DNA of 19,460 nucleotides from JBEVNX01 sp040507895 (GTDB lineage Bacteria; Desulfobacterota; Binatia; JACPRU01), in contig JBEVNX010000112.1 of the NCBI GenBank assembly GCA_040507895.1, forward strand, positions 1 to 19,460, given 5' to 3'. A program made the position numbers and the translations under genes. The notes below the pieces were generated by a model, which was not told where the DNA came from, did not search any database, and worked only from the letters and a program-made list of their open reading frames with translations. Each line of letters opens with the position of its first letter. The stretch's first letter is position 1. This document shows positions 8,097 to 15,718 of this stretch, one piece after another.

Positions 8097-8316
8097 AGCT
8101 TCGAAGGACGGAGGAGGGCGCAGGGCGCTTCGGCGACGAGTCACTCTGATATTCGCGGGTTACTCGAGCGCGAGCTCGAGCAGAGCCGGCATGACCGTTC
8201 TTCGTCGGGAGGTGTCGCCTTCTAAGAGCGCGAGTCCCGGGATGCGAGATCCCGTGTCGCATAGTTAGCCCGCGAATCCTCCTGTCCGTGCCTGCGTTCA
8301 TCCGTCCTTCGAAGCT
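8097..8316. repeat. long inverted repeat with nested hairpins; candidate structured/guide RNA
   Basis: AGCTTCGAAGGACGGA at 8097-8112 is perfectly inverted at 8301-8316. The complementarity continues loosely inward (CGCAGG near 8120, CCTGCG near 8291). Inside, ATTCGCGGGTTA near 8152-8163 pairs with TAGCCCGCGAAT near 8266-8277 (11 of 12). Further inside are a 7-bp hairpin CTCGAGC-GCGA-GCTCGAG (8163-8180), whose plus-strand loop is a GNRA tetraloop, and a 6-bp hairpin CGGGAT-GCGAG-ATCCCG (8238-8254). The block lies directly 3' of the IS110 transposase, where IS1111-type elements encode their bridge/seek RNA. A separate miniature element (MITE) is the alternative. The repeats are seen directly; the RNA role is inferred. 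Confidence 0.55.
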
Positions 8317-8340
8317 GCCTTTTTCTTCGTTGCAACGATC

Positions 8341-9456
8341 TCAGGCGTGCGAATCAACGATCACGTTGTTCGGTGTGGCCGCAGCGTCCTTGAGCGATAG
8401 TGCCGCCCAGATGAATCCGGCGAGTTCGCGGGCGACCGCGGTGACCGCCTTGTTGGTTGATTTCCCGTGAAGCGCGAGTTTCCAGAATCTCTTGTGGAGC
8501 CGAAGCTGGGCTCGATCCGCCAAGCCGATGACCCAGCCGGGCTGTCCTTCGCGCCGCTTGCGGAGCTGTTTACTCACGCCGGGGCGATGCCGGTAGTGCC
8601 ACGAGGCTTCGATCAGCACGTGGCGGGCATGGGTATTTCCCGCCTTCGTGATCGGTCCTCTTCGGTGCTTGTCGCCCGTGGAGTTCTCGCTCGGCACGAG
8701 GCCAAGGAACGCCATGAGCCCACGCGGCGACTCGAAGCGACGGAAGTCGTGCAACTCCGCCACGAGTGTCATCGCCGTGAGAGTGTCGATACCACGGAAG
8801 CAGCGCAGCCACCCGACCGGCTCGCGGTACGGATCCTTCTCGCTCACGGTGAGGAGTTTCTCCTCCAGCCCGCGAATCCTTTCCTCGAGATGCTCGATCG
8901 CCTGCAGGTAGTCACCGAAGACGGCGCGATCCGCCTCGTGCTCGAAGCTCAAGCTGCGAAGCCAGCGGCGGTGCGCCTGGGTCCACGCCTTACCGCAGTG
9001 CACAAGCCCTCGGCGAAGCAGCATCTTGCCCAGCCGGTGTCGCGAGCGGAGCAGATCCTCACGCGCATCTTCGCGGCAGCGGCTGAGATCGCGCACCGCC
9101 TCCTCTTCGGGCGTCGGAGGGTGAACTTCCGTCAGCCCGTCGGCGCGCAGCGCCTGCGCGAGCTTCCTCGCGTCGCGGCGGTTGGTCTTGATCCGTTCAC
9201 CGGGTTTCACCGGAACCAGCGATGGAGCGACCACGATCGAGTCCACGCCCGCCGCTCGAAGTTGGCGCTGCAGCGTGTAGCCGCACGGGCCCGCCTCATA
9301 GCAAACCCGCAATTCTCCGACCGCCTCGCGCGAAAGCCGCTTCGCCAGTCGCTTCACAGCCACCGGCTCATTGGCGAGCTCCCATTCCACAGGCTCGCGT
9401 CGTCCCGGCAGCAGCATCGCCACCTGGATCGACTTCTTGGAAGTGTCCAACCCCAC
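8341..9456 (-). CDS. IS110-family DEDD transposase (copy 2)
   Basis: From GTG 9456 the product has 371 residues. The RuvC-like domain gives VGLDTSKK (Asp4), CYEAGPCGY (Glu54) and IKTNRRDARKLA (Asp95; the first Asp of the usual D-x-x-D is Asn92, a variant common in this family). A helical linker precedes the transposase_20 domain: FRGIDTLTAMTLVAELHDF, GLVPSENSTGDKHRRGP with the nucleophile serine, and KAGNTHARHVLIEASW. The start is uncertain: the frame stays open to 9531, where it reads into integrase sequence, and a CTG at 9495 (LDKAKGAEP) is another possible beginning. The protein is distinct from the other IS110 transposase here. Its long opposite-strand frame is a shadow. Confidence 0.85.
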   Translation of the reverse strand: MGLDTSKKSIQVAMLLPGRREPVEWELANEPVAVKRLAKRLSREAVGELRVCYEAGPCGYTLQRQLRAAGVDSIVVAPSLVPVKPGERIKTNRRDARKLAQALRADGLTEVHPPTPEEEAVRDLSRCREDAREDLLRSRHRLGKMLLRRGLVHCGKAWTQAHRRWLRSLSFEHEADRAVFGDYLQAIEHLEERIRGLEEKLLTVSEKDPYREPVGWLRCFRGIDTLTAMTLVAELHDFRRFESPRGLMAFLGLVPSENSTGDKHRRGPITKAGNTHARHVLIEASWHYRHRPGVSKQLRKRREGQPGWVIGLADRAQLRLHKRFWKLALHGKSTNKAVTAVARELAGFIWAALSLKDAAATPNNVIVDSHA

Positions 9457-9485
9457 TTGACGCTCAGTGGGCTCAGCACCTTTCG

Positions 9486-9833
9486 CTTTATCCAGAGTGT
9501 GCCCTCGTGTTTCACCGCGATGGGCGCGCAATCAAGAGCATTCGTCACGCGTGGGAGAGCGCGTGCGAGGAAGCTGGGTTGTCCGGTAAGATTCCGCACG
9601 ACTTTCGTAGAACGGCCGTGCGGACCATGGTAGGGTCCGGGGTTCCTGAGCGTGTTGCGATGCAGATGACCGGACACCGAACGCGAGACGTTTTCGAGCG
9701 CTACAACATCGTGAGCCCGGGAGATCTCCAAGACGCGGCTAAGCGGCTCGGAGACGCTTTCGCAAAGAGAACGGTTACAACTTCGGTTACAATCGACCAG
9801 GTAAGTGATAGGGAGTCCCAGCTAACTCATTGA
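9486..9833 (+). pseudogene. tyrosine recombinase (phage integrase), C-terminal fragment
   Basis: About 115 residues of a tyrosine recombinase catalytic domain remain: LYPECALVFHRDGRAIKS, then IPHDFRRTAVR with the H-x-x-R box, MTGHRTRDVFERYNI with the second box histidine and the nucleophile tyrosine in ERYNI. The arm-binding and core-binding domains and the first catalytic arginine are absent, because homology stops where the IS110 element begins, so the protein is inactive. The open frame upstream of 9486 is the antisense of the transposase. The 3' end lies 13 bp from the tRNA-Cys gene, a common attachment site, which marks this as the end of a former integrative element. Confidence 0.8.
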
Positions 9834-9846
9834 TCTAGCAGCGCAC

Positions 9847-9918
9847 GGCGCCGTGGCCGAGTGGTTCAGGCAGAGGTCTGCAAAACCTCTTACTCCGGTT
9901 CAATTCCGGACGGCGCCT
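9847..9918 (+). tRNA. tRNA-Cys (GCA)
   Basis: A complete 72-nt cloverleaf. Acceptor GGCGCCG (9847-9853) pairs with CGGCGCC (9911-9917). The D-stem is GCC/GGC (9856-9858 with 9869-9871). The anticodon arm is GAGGT/ACCTC (9873-9877 with 9885-9889) with loop CTGCAAA and anticodon GCA at 9880-9882. The T-arm is TCCGG/CCGGA (9894-9898 with 9906-9910) with loop TTCAATT. The discriminator at 9918 is T, as cysteine tRNAs require. CCA is not encoded. It marks the border between the decayed island and the intact genes, and may be the attachment site of the lost element. Confidence 0.96.
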
Positions 9919-9948
9919 TTCTCATCCGCCGGATTCGCGACTGGTCGC

Positions 9949-10770
9949 TCAGAGGCCGTGCCGTGCGAGGAAGGGGCGCACGGCTGCGAGGAATCCTTCC
10001 GGGTTGTCGCCCATCACCGAATGGCCGGCGGCGGGCACGACGACCGCTTCGCTGCCCGGAACCTCTGCGAGGAACCGGCCCACGGTCTCCTCGGCGAGTA
10101 CGTTGCTCTGTGCCCCGCGAACCAGCAGCGTCGGGCAGCGGATGGAACGAACGCTCTCCCAAAGGCGCTCGAAGTCGCTCTGCAGTCCGGGGCCGCCGAT
10201 GGCGGGGTCGTACTTGTACGACCACCGCCCCTCAGCTCCTCGGCGAAGCGCGTGTCGTAGGCGCTCCTCGATGTTCTCGCGCGATCGCCGGGGATTGAAC
10301 GCGAGCGCCCGCTCCACGGCTTCGTCGAACGTCGCGAACTCGCGCACCGCGAGTTGCGATCGCACGGCGTCACTGCCGGCGCGCGCCACCGTCGGCGCCA
10401 CGTCGACGATGACCAATCCGCGCACCCGATCGGGGTGAGTCGCTGCGAAGGCCAATGAGTTGAGACCGCCGAGGCTAAGTGCGACGAGCGTCGCCGCGCT
10501 CCAGCGAGGAACGTCCAGGAAGCCTCGGATGTCGCCGACGAAATCCTCGCGCCGGTAGTGGCCGCCGGGTGACCAGTCGCTGTCGCCGTGACCCCGCTGG
10601 TCGAACGCGAGGACGTGGTGGTCACGGGCCAGATCCGGCGCCACCTCGTCCCAGCTGTGCGCGGTCTGGGCACCGCCGTGAATCAACAGCAGCGGCGCGC
10701 GACCCTCGGTGCCCCAATCGAGAAAGTGGAAGCGCAGCCCGTTCAGCGTCGTGGTGTGATCCGCCGGCAT
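9949..10770 (-). CDS. alpha/beta hydrolase
   Basis: A 273-residue alpha/beta-hydrolase-fold protein. The oxyanion-hole segment LLLIHGG is at 27-33, LAFDQRGHGDSD at 54-65 is the classic strand-4 region, and the nucleophile elbow ALSLGG places Ser99 (A-L-S in place of the more usual G-H-S). AAGHSVMGDNPEGF supplies the catalytic histidine near 250. No signal peptide is seen, so it is probably cytoplasmic. Substrate unknown; esterase, lactonase or epoxide-hydrolase-like activity are all possible. ATG 10770 overlaps the moeA stop as ATGA, indicating co-transcription and coupled translation. The open frame upstream of 10770 is an antiframe inside moeA. Confidence 0.85.
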   Translation of the reverse strand: MPADHTTTLNGLRFHFLDWGTEGRAPLLLIHGGAQTAHSWDEVAPDLARDHHVLAFDQRGHGDSDWSPGGHYRREDFVGDIRGFLDVPRWSAATLVALSLGGLNSLAFAATHPDRVRGLVIVDVAPTVARAGSDAVRSQLAVREFATFDEAVERALAFNPRRSRENIEERLRHALRRGAEGRWSYKYDPAIGGPGLQSDFERLWESVRSIRCPTLLVRGAQSNVLAEETVGRFLAEVPGSEAVVVPAAGHSVMGDNPEGFLAAVRPFLARHGL

Positions 10771-11993
10771 CAGAATGGTGCCTCCCCGCTCGACGCGTCC
10801 GGACCGATCAGCACGACCCGGGCGTCGTCGCCGGCACGCAGCAGGGTTTTCTCGGCGGGAGCGATCACCAGTCCGTCGCCGCGCGACATCGAGCTCAACA
10901 CGGCCGAGCTCTGCGTGCCCGTGGAGGTCGCAAGCCATCCATCGGCGGTTCGCTCCAGCCGGCAGCGCACGAACTCCGTGATGCCTTCCGACTTCTTCAA
11001 GTCGTGCGTCAGCCGGGCGCTCGCCGTCGGCAGATGGATCGCGGTATGTCCGCCCATCCGCCGTAGCGCGGGGCGCGCGTAGAGGTAGAAGCAAACGAGC
11101 GCCGACACCGGGTTTCCAGGCAGGCCGAAGTGAGGTCGCCCCGCCAGCATGCCGAACGTCAGGGGCTTGCCGGGCTTCTGCGCGACCTTCCAGAACAGCC
11201 GCCGCACGCCGATCTCGTCCATTACCTTCTTGACGTAGTCGAAGTCGCCAACCGAGACGCCGCCGGTCGAGAGAATTGCGTCCGCGCGTGCCGCCGCCTC
11301 GAATGCGGCCCGAACCTCCTCTGGCACGTCGCGGGCGATCGGCAGCATGAGGGGCACCGCACCGGTTTCGCGCACGGCCGCCGCGAGCATGTACGCGTTG
11401 CTGTTCACGACCTGTCCGGAAGCGACTTCTTCGTCCGCCTCGACGAGCTCGTTGCCCGTCGAGAGGATCGCCACGGTAGGCTGGCGATGAACGAGAAGCA
11501 GGGTTCGGCCGACGGAGGAAGCCACGCCGATGTCTGCGGCGCCGAGCCGTCGTCCCCTGCGAAGCACGGTGTCGCCCCGCCGCACGTCCTCGCCAGCCTG
11601 GCGAATGTGGCTGCCCTTCACCCCGGCGATCTCCACGACGACATCGCATCCTTCGCTCCGCGTGTCCTCGACGCGCACGACGCCGTCTGCGCCCGCCGGG
11701 ATCGGCGCTCCGGTCATGATCCTGACCGCTTCACCGGCGCCGACGGCGGGCACCGTCCGGCTGCCGGCAGACGAAGTGCCCGTCACCCGAAGACGGGCGG
11801 GTACACTCACTAGATCAGCGTGGCGGACCGCGTAGCCGTCCATCGCCGAGTTGGCGTAGCCGGGTACGTCGCGCTGCGAGTGGACGTCCTCGCCGAGTAC
11901 CCGACCGACGCATTCGAGCAAACCAGCTCGCTCGGTGCCGAGTGGAGCGACGGCGCCGACGATCAGGTCCAGCGCCTCTCGAACGGGGAGCAC
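10770..11993 (-). CDS. moeA: molybdopterin molybdenumtransferase MoeA
   Basis: A 407-residue protein of usual MoeA length. It catalyses insertion of molybdate into adenylylated molybdopterin, the last step of molybdenum cofactor synthesis. Visible motifs are NSAMDGYA (48-55), TGAPIPAGAD (94-103), STGNELV (178-184), STGGVSVGD (242-250), VAQKPGKP (270-277) and LPGNPVSA (291-298), followed by the beta-barrel domain IV. The start is GTG 11993: an in-frame TAG lies 15 nt upstream, so no earlier start is possible, and the purine-rich GGGGA just before it leaves almost no Shine-Dalgarno spacing. It is divergent from the glutamate-cysteine ligase gene. Mo/W formate dehydrogenases are common selenoproteins, so proximity to sel genes makes biological sense (inference). 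Confidence 0.93.
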   Translation of the reverse strand: MLPVREALDLIVGAVAPLGTERAGLLECVGRVLGEDVHSQRDVPGYANSAMDGYAVRHADLVSVPARLRVTGTSSAGSRTVPAVGAGEAVRIMTGAPIPAGADGVVRVEDTRSEGCDVVVEIAGVKGSHIRQAGEDVRRGDTVLRRGRRLGAADIGVASSVGRTLLLVHRQPTVAILSTGNELVEADEEVASGQVVNSNAYMLAAAVRETGAVPLMLPIARDVPEEVRAAFEAAARADAILSTGGVSVGDFDYVKKVMDEIGVRRLFWKVAQKPGKPLTFGMLAGRPHFGLPGNPVSALVCFYLYARPALRRMGGHTAIHLPTASARLTHDLKKSEGITEFVRCRLERTADGWLATSTGTQSSAVLSSMSRGDGLVIAPAEKTLLRAGDDARVVLIGPDASSGEAPF

Positions 11994-12088
11994 TCCCCGC
12001 GTCTAGTCGCGGGGTCACCCCGAGTCAACGTGTCGAGGCGCCTCCGCCCCTGGCAACGGCAAGAAGGCCGCTGTATGGGGGGGAGCCC
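11994..12088. promoter_or_regulatory. divergent intergenic region, moeA / glutamate-cysteine ligase
   Basis: This 95-bp gap between two divergent starts must hold both promoters. No convincing -35/-10 pair is visible. A strong G-run, GGGGGGGAG at 12077-12085, lies 4 nt before ATG 12089 and is the likely ribosome binding site that decides the start of the plus-strand gene. Confidence 0.4.
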
Positions 12089-13468
12089 ATGTCCGATCTC
12101 GTCCAGACGGCCGCCGAGCTCGAGGCTCCGGTGACCCGTCGTGATGCGCTGATCGAGTACTTTGCATCGGGCGCCAGGCCCCGCAGCGAGTGGCGCGTCG
12201 GCACGGAGTACGAGAAGATCGCCGTCGATCGCAAGACCGGGCGGGCGGCCCGCTACTACGGGCCGCGAGGCATCGAGGCCGTATTGCGTCGGCTCGCGGA
12301 CCGATTCGGCTGGACGCCCCGCCTCGAGGGCGAGCACGTGATCGCTCTCGAGGGTCGCAAGGCGACGATCACGCTCGAGCCGGGAGGCCAACTCGAGCTT
12401 TCCGGCGAGGCCTGCGAGAGCATCCACTGCGCCGAGGAGGAGCTCGCGCGGCACGTGAACGAGATCGTCGAGGTCGCCGACGAGCTCGGCCTCGCGTTTC
12501 TCGGCCTCGGCATGCAGCCGCTGTCGCCGCTCGAGGACATCGAGTGGGTGCCGAAAGTCCGCTACCGAATCATGGCGCCCTACATGTCGAAGGTCGGCAC
12601 CCTCGGCCACCGCATGATGAAGCAGACCGCAACCGTGCAGGCGAACATCGACTTCGAGAGCGAGCGAGACGCGATGGCCAAGGTCCGGCTGGGGATGGGA
12701 CTGTCCCCGATCCTCACCGCAGCGTTCGCCAACTCGCCGATCAGCGACGGCAGGCTCAACGGCTACATGAGCTACCGCCAGCACGTCTGGACCGATACGG
12801 ATCGGGATCGCTGCGGCCTACTCCCGTTCGCGTTCTCTCGCGACGCGGGTTTCGAAGACTACGCCGATTGGGCGCTCGACGTGCCGATGTACTTCATCCG
12901 CCGCGAGGGCAAGCTGGTCGAGCTGACCGGATTGCCGTTCCGCGAGTTCCTGAAGCACGGCGCGGCCGGTCATCACGCCACCATGGCGGACTGGCAGCTC
13001 CATCTCACCACCCTGTTCCCCGAGACGCGCCTCAAGACCTACATCGAGATCCGCTCGGTCGACAGCCAGCCTCCGGAGCGCATGTTGGCGTTGCCGGCGC
13101 TCGTCAAGGGAGTGTTCTACGACGATGACTGCATGCTCGGCGCTTGGGACCTGGTCAGATCGTGGAGCTGGTCGGAGCGGCTCGAAGCCTACGTGGCCGC
13201 GCAAAAGGAAGCGTTGCTGGCCCGCGTTCGCGGCGGGATAAAGTTGCTCGACCTGGCGCGGGAGCTATCGGCCATCGCGCGCGTGGGCCTGGCTCGTCAA
13301 GATGTACGCAACAGCCGCGGCGAGAACGAGACGATCTACCTCGACGCCTTGGACCGCCAGCTCGCGAGCGGGCGCTCGCCCGCACACGACATCCGCGAAC
13401 GCTGGGAGACGGCCTGGGAGGAGCGCATCGAGGAGCTCATAGAGTTCGCCGCGTATCAAACCGAGTAA
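12089..13468 (+). CDS. gshA: glutamate-cysteine ligase, GCS2 (plant/proteobacterial) type
   Basis: A 459-residue protein, the usual length for the GCS2 class found in alphaproteobacteria and plants. It performs the ATP-dependent joining of glutamate and cysteine, the first step of glutathione synthesis. Recognisable segments are RVGTEYEKIAVDR (about 36-48), ITLEPGGQLELSGE (metal/substrate strand), a KVGTLGHRMMKQTATVQANI region, the FANSPISDG loop, and ETRLKTYIEIRSVDSQP near 310-325. ATG 12089 fits the G-rich ribosome binding site; the open frame upstream (to 11942) is antisense to moeA and lacks homology. The partner gshB is not in the window. No signal peptide; cytoplasmic. Confidence 0.92.
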   Translation: MSDLVQTAAELEAPVTRRDALIEYFASGARPRSEWRVGTEYEKIAVDRKTGRAARYYGPRGIEAVLRRLADRFGWTPRLEGEHVIALEGRKATITLEPGGQLELSGEACESIHCAEEELARHVNEIVEVADELGLAFLGLGMQPLSPLEDIEWVPKVRYRIMAPYMSKVGTLGHRMMKQTATVQANIDFESERDAMAKVRLGMGLSPILTAAFANSPISDGRLNGYMSYRQHVWTDTDRDRCGLLPFAFSRDAGFEDYADWALDVPMYFIRREGKLVELTGLPFREFLKHGAAGHHATMADWQLHLTTLFPETRLKTYIEIRSVDSQPPERMLALPALVKGVFYDDDCMLGAWDLVRSWSWSERLEAYVAAQKEALLARVRGGIKLLDLARELSAIARVGLARQDVRNSRGENETIYLDALDRQLASGRSPAHDIRERWETAWEERIEELIEFAAYQTE

Positions 13469-13534
13469 GCTCGCTTCCGCGTGAGGCCGCCCTTCGCGCG
13501 ACCGGCACCACGACGATGAGACCGACGCCGGACC

Positions 13535-15718
13535 TCACGGCGCTCCCCGGAAGAACTTGGCGACGGCGGTCAGCACCTCTTCCGTCTCGCCGACCGCCAG
13601 CCGCCCAGGCGGCAGCGAGCTCAGAAACACCTCCCCGTAGGTTTTGCGGGCGATGCGGCTGTCGGCGATCAACACCACGCCGGCGTCGTCGTGGGAGCGG
13701 ATGAGGCGCCCGAAGCCCTGGCGGAGCTTGATCACCGCCTGAGGAAGCGCGTAGTCGTCGAACGCGCTGCCGCCTCGTGCCTCGATCGCCTCCGAGCGCG
13801 CCAGCACGATAGGGTCGTTCGGCACGCGGAACGGCAGCCGGCCGATGACGATCAAGCGCAGGCCCTCGCCGCGGACGTCGACGCCCTCCCAGAAGCTGTC
13901 CGTAGCGAACAGCACGGAAGCGCGATCGCGGCGGAACCGGTCGAGGAGCGCGCTGCGGCCGGCTTCGCCCTGCCGCCAAACCGGGAAGCCTCGAGCGCGG
14001 AAGTACGGGGCGAGCGCCTCGTGCGCGCGCCCGAGTGCCCCATGCGACGTGAAAAGGAGGAAGGCGCCGCCGCCGCTCGCGTCCACCGCCTGGCCCACCA
14101 CTTCGAAGAACGCGGGCTCGTATCCCGGCGCGTCCGGGACGGGGATGTCCACGGGGACCGCGATCAAGGCTTGGTCGCCGAAATGATAGGGCGAGTCGAG
14201 GCGCAAGCGCTCGACCGTGCCCTCGGGAAGATGGTCGAGCCCGACCCGCCCGGCGAAGTAGTCGAAGCGTCGCTCGACGGTGAGTGTGGCCGAGGTCAAC
14301 ACGGTCGCCGGGAAGGCCCGGAACAGGCTGTCGCGAAGCCGCGGACCGGCCTCGACCGGCGCGTACGCGAGGATCAGCGCCGGGGCGTGGGAGCCGCGCC
14401 GGCGCACCGCGAACCAGCGACAGAGCTCGCGATCGTCAGCGAGGAAGTAGCCGAGATCGAGCGCCACCGCGGACAGGCGCCCGGCCACTGCTTCGAGTTG
14501 CTTGGCGAGAAAGAGGGTCGCCTCGACCGCGGACTGCGACATCAGCGAGACACGCTCGAGCACGGGCTCGATCGCTTCGGTGAGACCGCCGACGACGCGG
14601 ACGAGGTCCCGCAGAGTCTGTTGCACGGTCTGCCACGCCGGGGCGTCGCGCACCTCGGCGACGATGCGCAGGCGTTGCTCGTCGCCCTCGACGCCGCGCG
14701 GCACGAGCGGTGCGATCTCGAGTAGCATGCGCGCGAACGCGGCCGCCGCCTGGCGCCCGAGCTCGGGGATCTTCGTGCGCAGCGCCTCGTCGATCCGCTT
14801 GGCGGCGCTCTTGGCGGTCAATCGGTCCTCGGGCGCCGACAGAGCTGCGAGCTTCTGTTGCAGCGCCGGTAGCACTCCCCGCTCGCGCAGGCGCGGGTGC
14901 TGCAGCCGCCAGAGGAGCCGCTCGATGCGGCGCTCCGAAACCTCGGCGCCGAAGTGATCGGTGGTGACGTCCTCGAGGTGATGGGCTTCGTCCACGACGA
15001 GCCGCGTCGCGGCAGGCAGCACGCCGCTCGCCGCATCGTCCCCGAGAACCGAGCGGAGCTCGAGGTCGCTCAGCAGCAGGTGATGGTTGACGACCAGCAG
15101 CTCGGCCCCGAGGGCGTCCTTGCGAGCCTTGTAGAAGAAGCAACGCTCGTACTCCGGACAACGCGTGCGCAGGCAGTCGTCGTGCTCGGCGGCGACGGCG
15201 TCCCAGGCGTCCGAACGGGGCACGAATGGCAGGTCGGTGAGCGTGCCGTCTGCCGTCGAGTCCGACCAGTCGAGAATCGACCGGATCTCGGCAGCGATCG
15301 CGTCGTCGAGAAGGAGCGCAGGGGATTCGCGCACCTCGGCCGTCTTCCGCAGGCACACGTAGTTCCCGCGTCCCTTCACTAGCGCGGCTCGGAAGGGCAC
15401 CCCGAGATGGGCGGCGAGAAGCGGGAGATCGACGCCCACCAATTGCTCCTGGAGGTTGATGGTTTGGGTCGAGACGATGACGCGCTCGCCGCTGTGACGG
15501 CTCCAGTGAATGGCCGGGACGAGATACGCGAGCGACTTCCCCGTGCCCGTGCCCGCTTCGACCGCGAGCACGCCGCCGTGATCGAACGTGTGCGCGACCC
15601 GCTCGGCCATGCGAATCTGCTCGCGGCGGTGCTCGTAGCGGGGTAGGCCGCGAGCGATCGGGCCGCCGGGCTCGAGCGCGGCTGCGATCTCGCGCGCATC
15701 GAATGACGGATCGATCAA
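13535..15718 (-). CDS. DinG-like XPD-family ATP-dependent DNA helicase with Fe-S cluster
   Basis: From TTG 15718 the protein has 727 residues. Walker A AGTGTGKS is at 55-62 and the DEAH box at 243-246 (VVDEAHHLED). Four cysteines at 122, 182, 187 and 193 (VCLRK, DDCLRTRCPEYERC) form the Fe-S site typical of DinG/XPD 5'-3' helicases. C-terminal motifs include LTSATL, LFATDSFWEGVDV and QGFGRLIRSHDD. It probably unwinds DNA structures during repair or replication. The TTG overlaps the selD stop as TTGA, which supports this start and coupling; the open frame to 15946 has no family similarity and is a selD antiframe. MAERVAHTFD is a later alternative start but would remove conserved sequence. Confidence 0.88.
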   Translation of the reverse strand: MIDPSFDAREIAAALEPGGPIARGLPRYEHRREQIRMAERVAHTFDHGGVLAVEAGTGTGKSLAYLVPAIHWSRHSGERVIVSTQTINLQEQLVGVDLPLLAAHLGVPFRAALVKGRGNYVCLRKTAEVRESPALLLDDAIAAEIRSILDWSDSTADGTLTDLPFVPRSDAWDAVAAEHDDCLRTRCPEYERCFFYKARKDALGAELLVVNHHLLLSDLELRSVLGDDAASGVLPAATRLVVDEAHHLEDVTTDHFGAEVSERRIERLLWRLQHPRLRERGVLPALQQKLAALSAPEDRLTAKSAAKRIDEALRTKIPELGRQAAAAFARMLLEIAPLVPRGVEGDEQRLRIVAEVRDAPAWQTVQQTLRDLVRVVGGLTEAIEPVLERVSLMSQSAVEATLFLAKQLEAVAGRLSAVALDLGYFLADDRELCRWFAVRRRGSHAPALILAYAPVEAGPRLRDSLFRAFPATVLTSATLTVERRFDYFAGRVGLDHLPEGTVERLRLDSPYHFGDQALIAVPVDIPVPDAPGYEPAFFEVVGQAVDASGGGAFLLFTSHGALGRAHEALAPYFRARGFPVWRQGEAGRSALLDRFRRDRASVLFATDSFWEGVDVRGEGLRLIVIGRLPFRVPNDPIVLARSEAIEARGGSAFDDYALPQAVIKLRQGFGRLIRSHDDAGVVLIADSRIARKTYGEVFLSSLPPGRLAVGETEEVLTAVAKFFRGAP

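Larger units (their letters stand above)
8028..9485 (-). mobile_element. IS110-family insertion sequence, copy 2 (approximate limits)
   Basis: The element comprises the transposase at 8341-9456 and, on its 3' side, a 300-bp non-coding stretch with strong secondary structure (see 8097-8316). On its 5' side it runs within a few tens of bases into the C-terminal half of an integrase gene that resumes by 9486, so the right edge lies between about 9456 and 9495. The left edge is unresolved and is placed after the hypothetical gene. No target duplication was found, as expected for this family. It is not a copy of the IS at 4980-6340. Confidence 0.5.

Noticed and set aside
8267..8880. Identical 14-mer AGCCCGCGAATCCT at 8267-8280 and 8867-8880
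   Set aside because: One copy is inside transposase coding sequence; a single 14-bp match in 19 kb of GC-rich DNA can arise by chance.
9949..11649. 566-aa minus-strand frame spanning the hydrolase and part of moeA
   Set aside because: Only the part from 10770 has hydrolase similarity; the rest is an antiframe of moeA.
13469..13534. Terminator between the convergent gshA and helicase genes
   Set aside because: No stem followed by a T-run is visible in the 66-bp gap.
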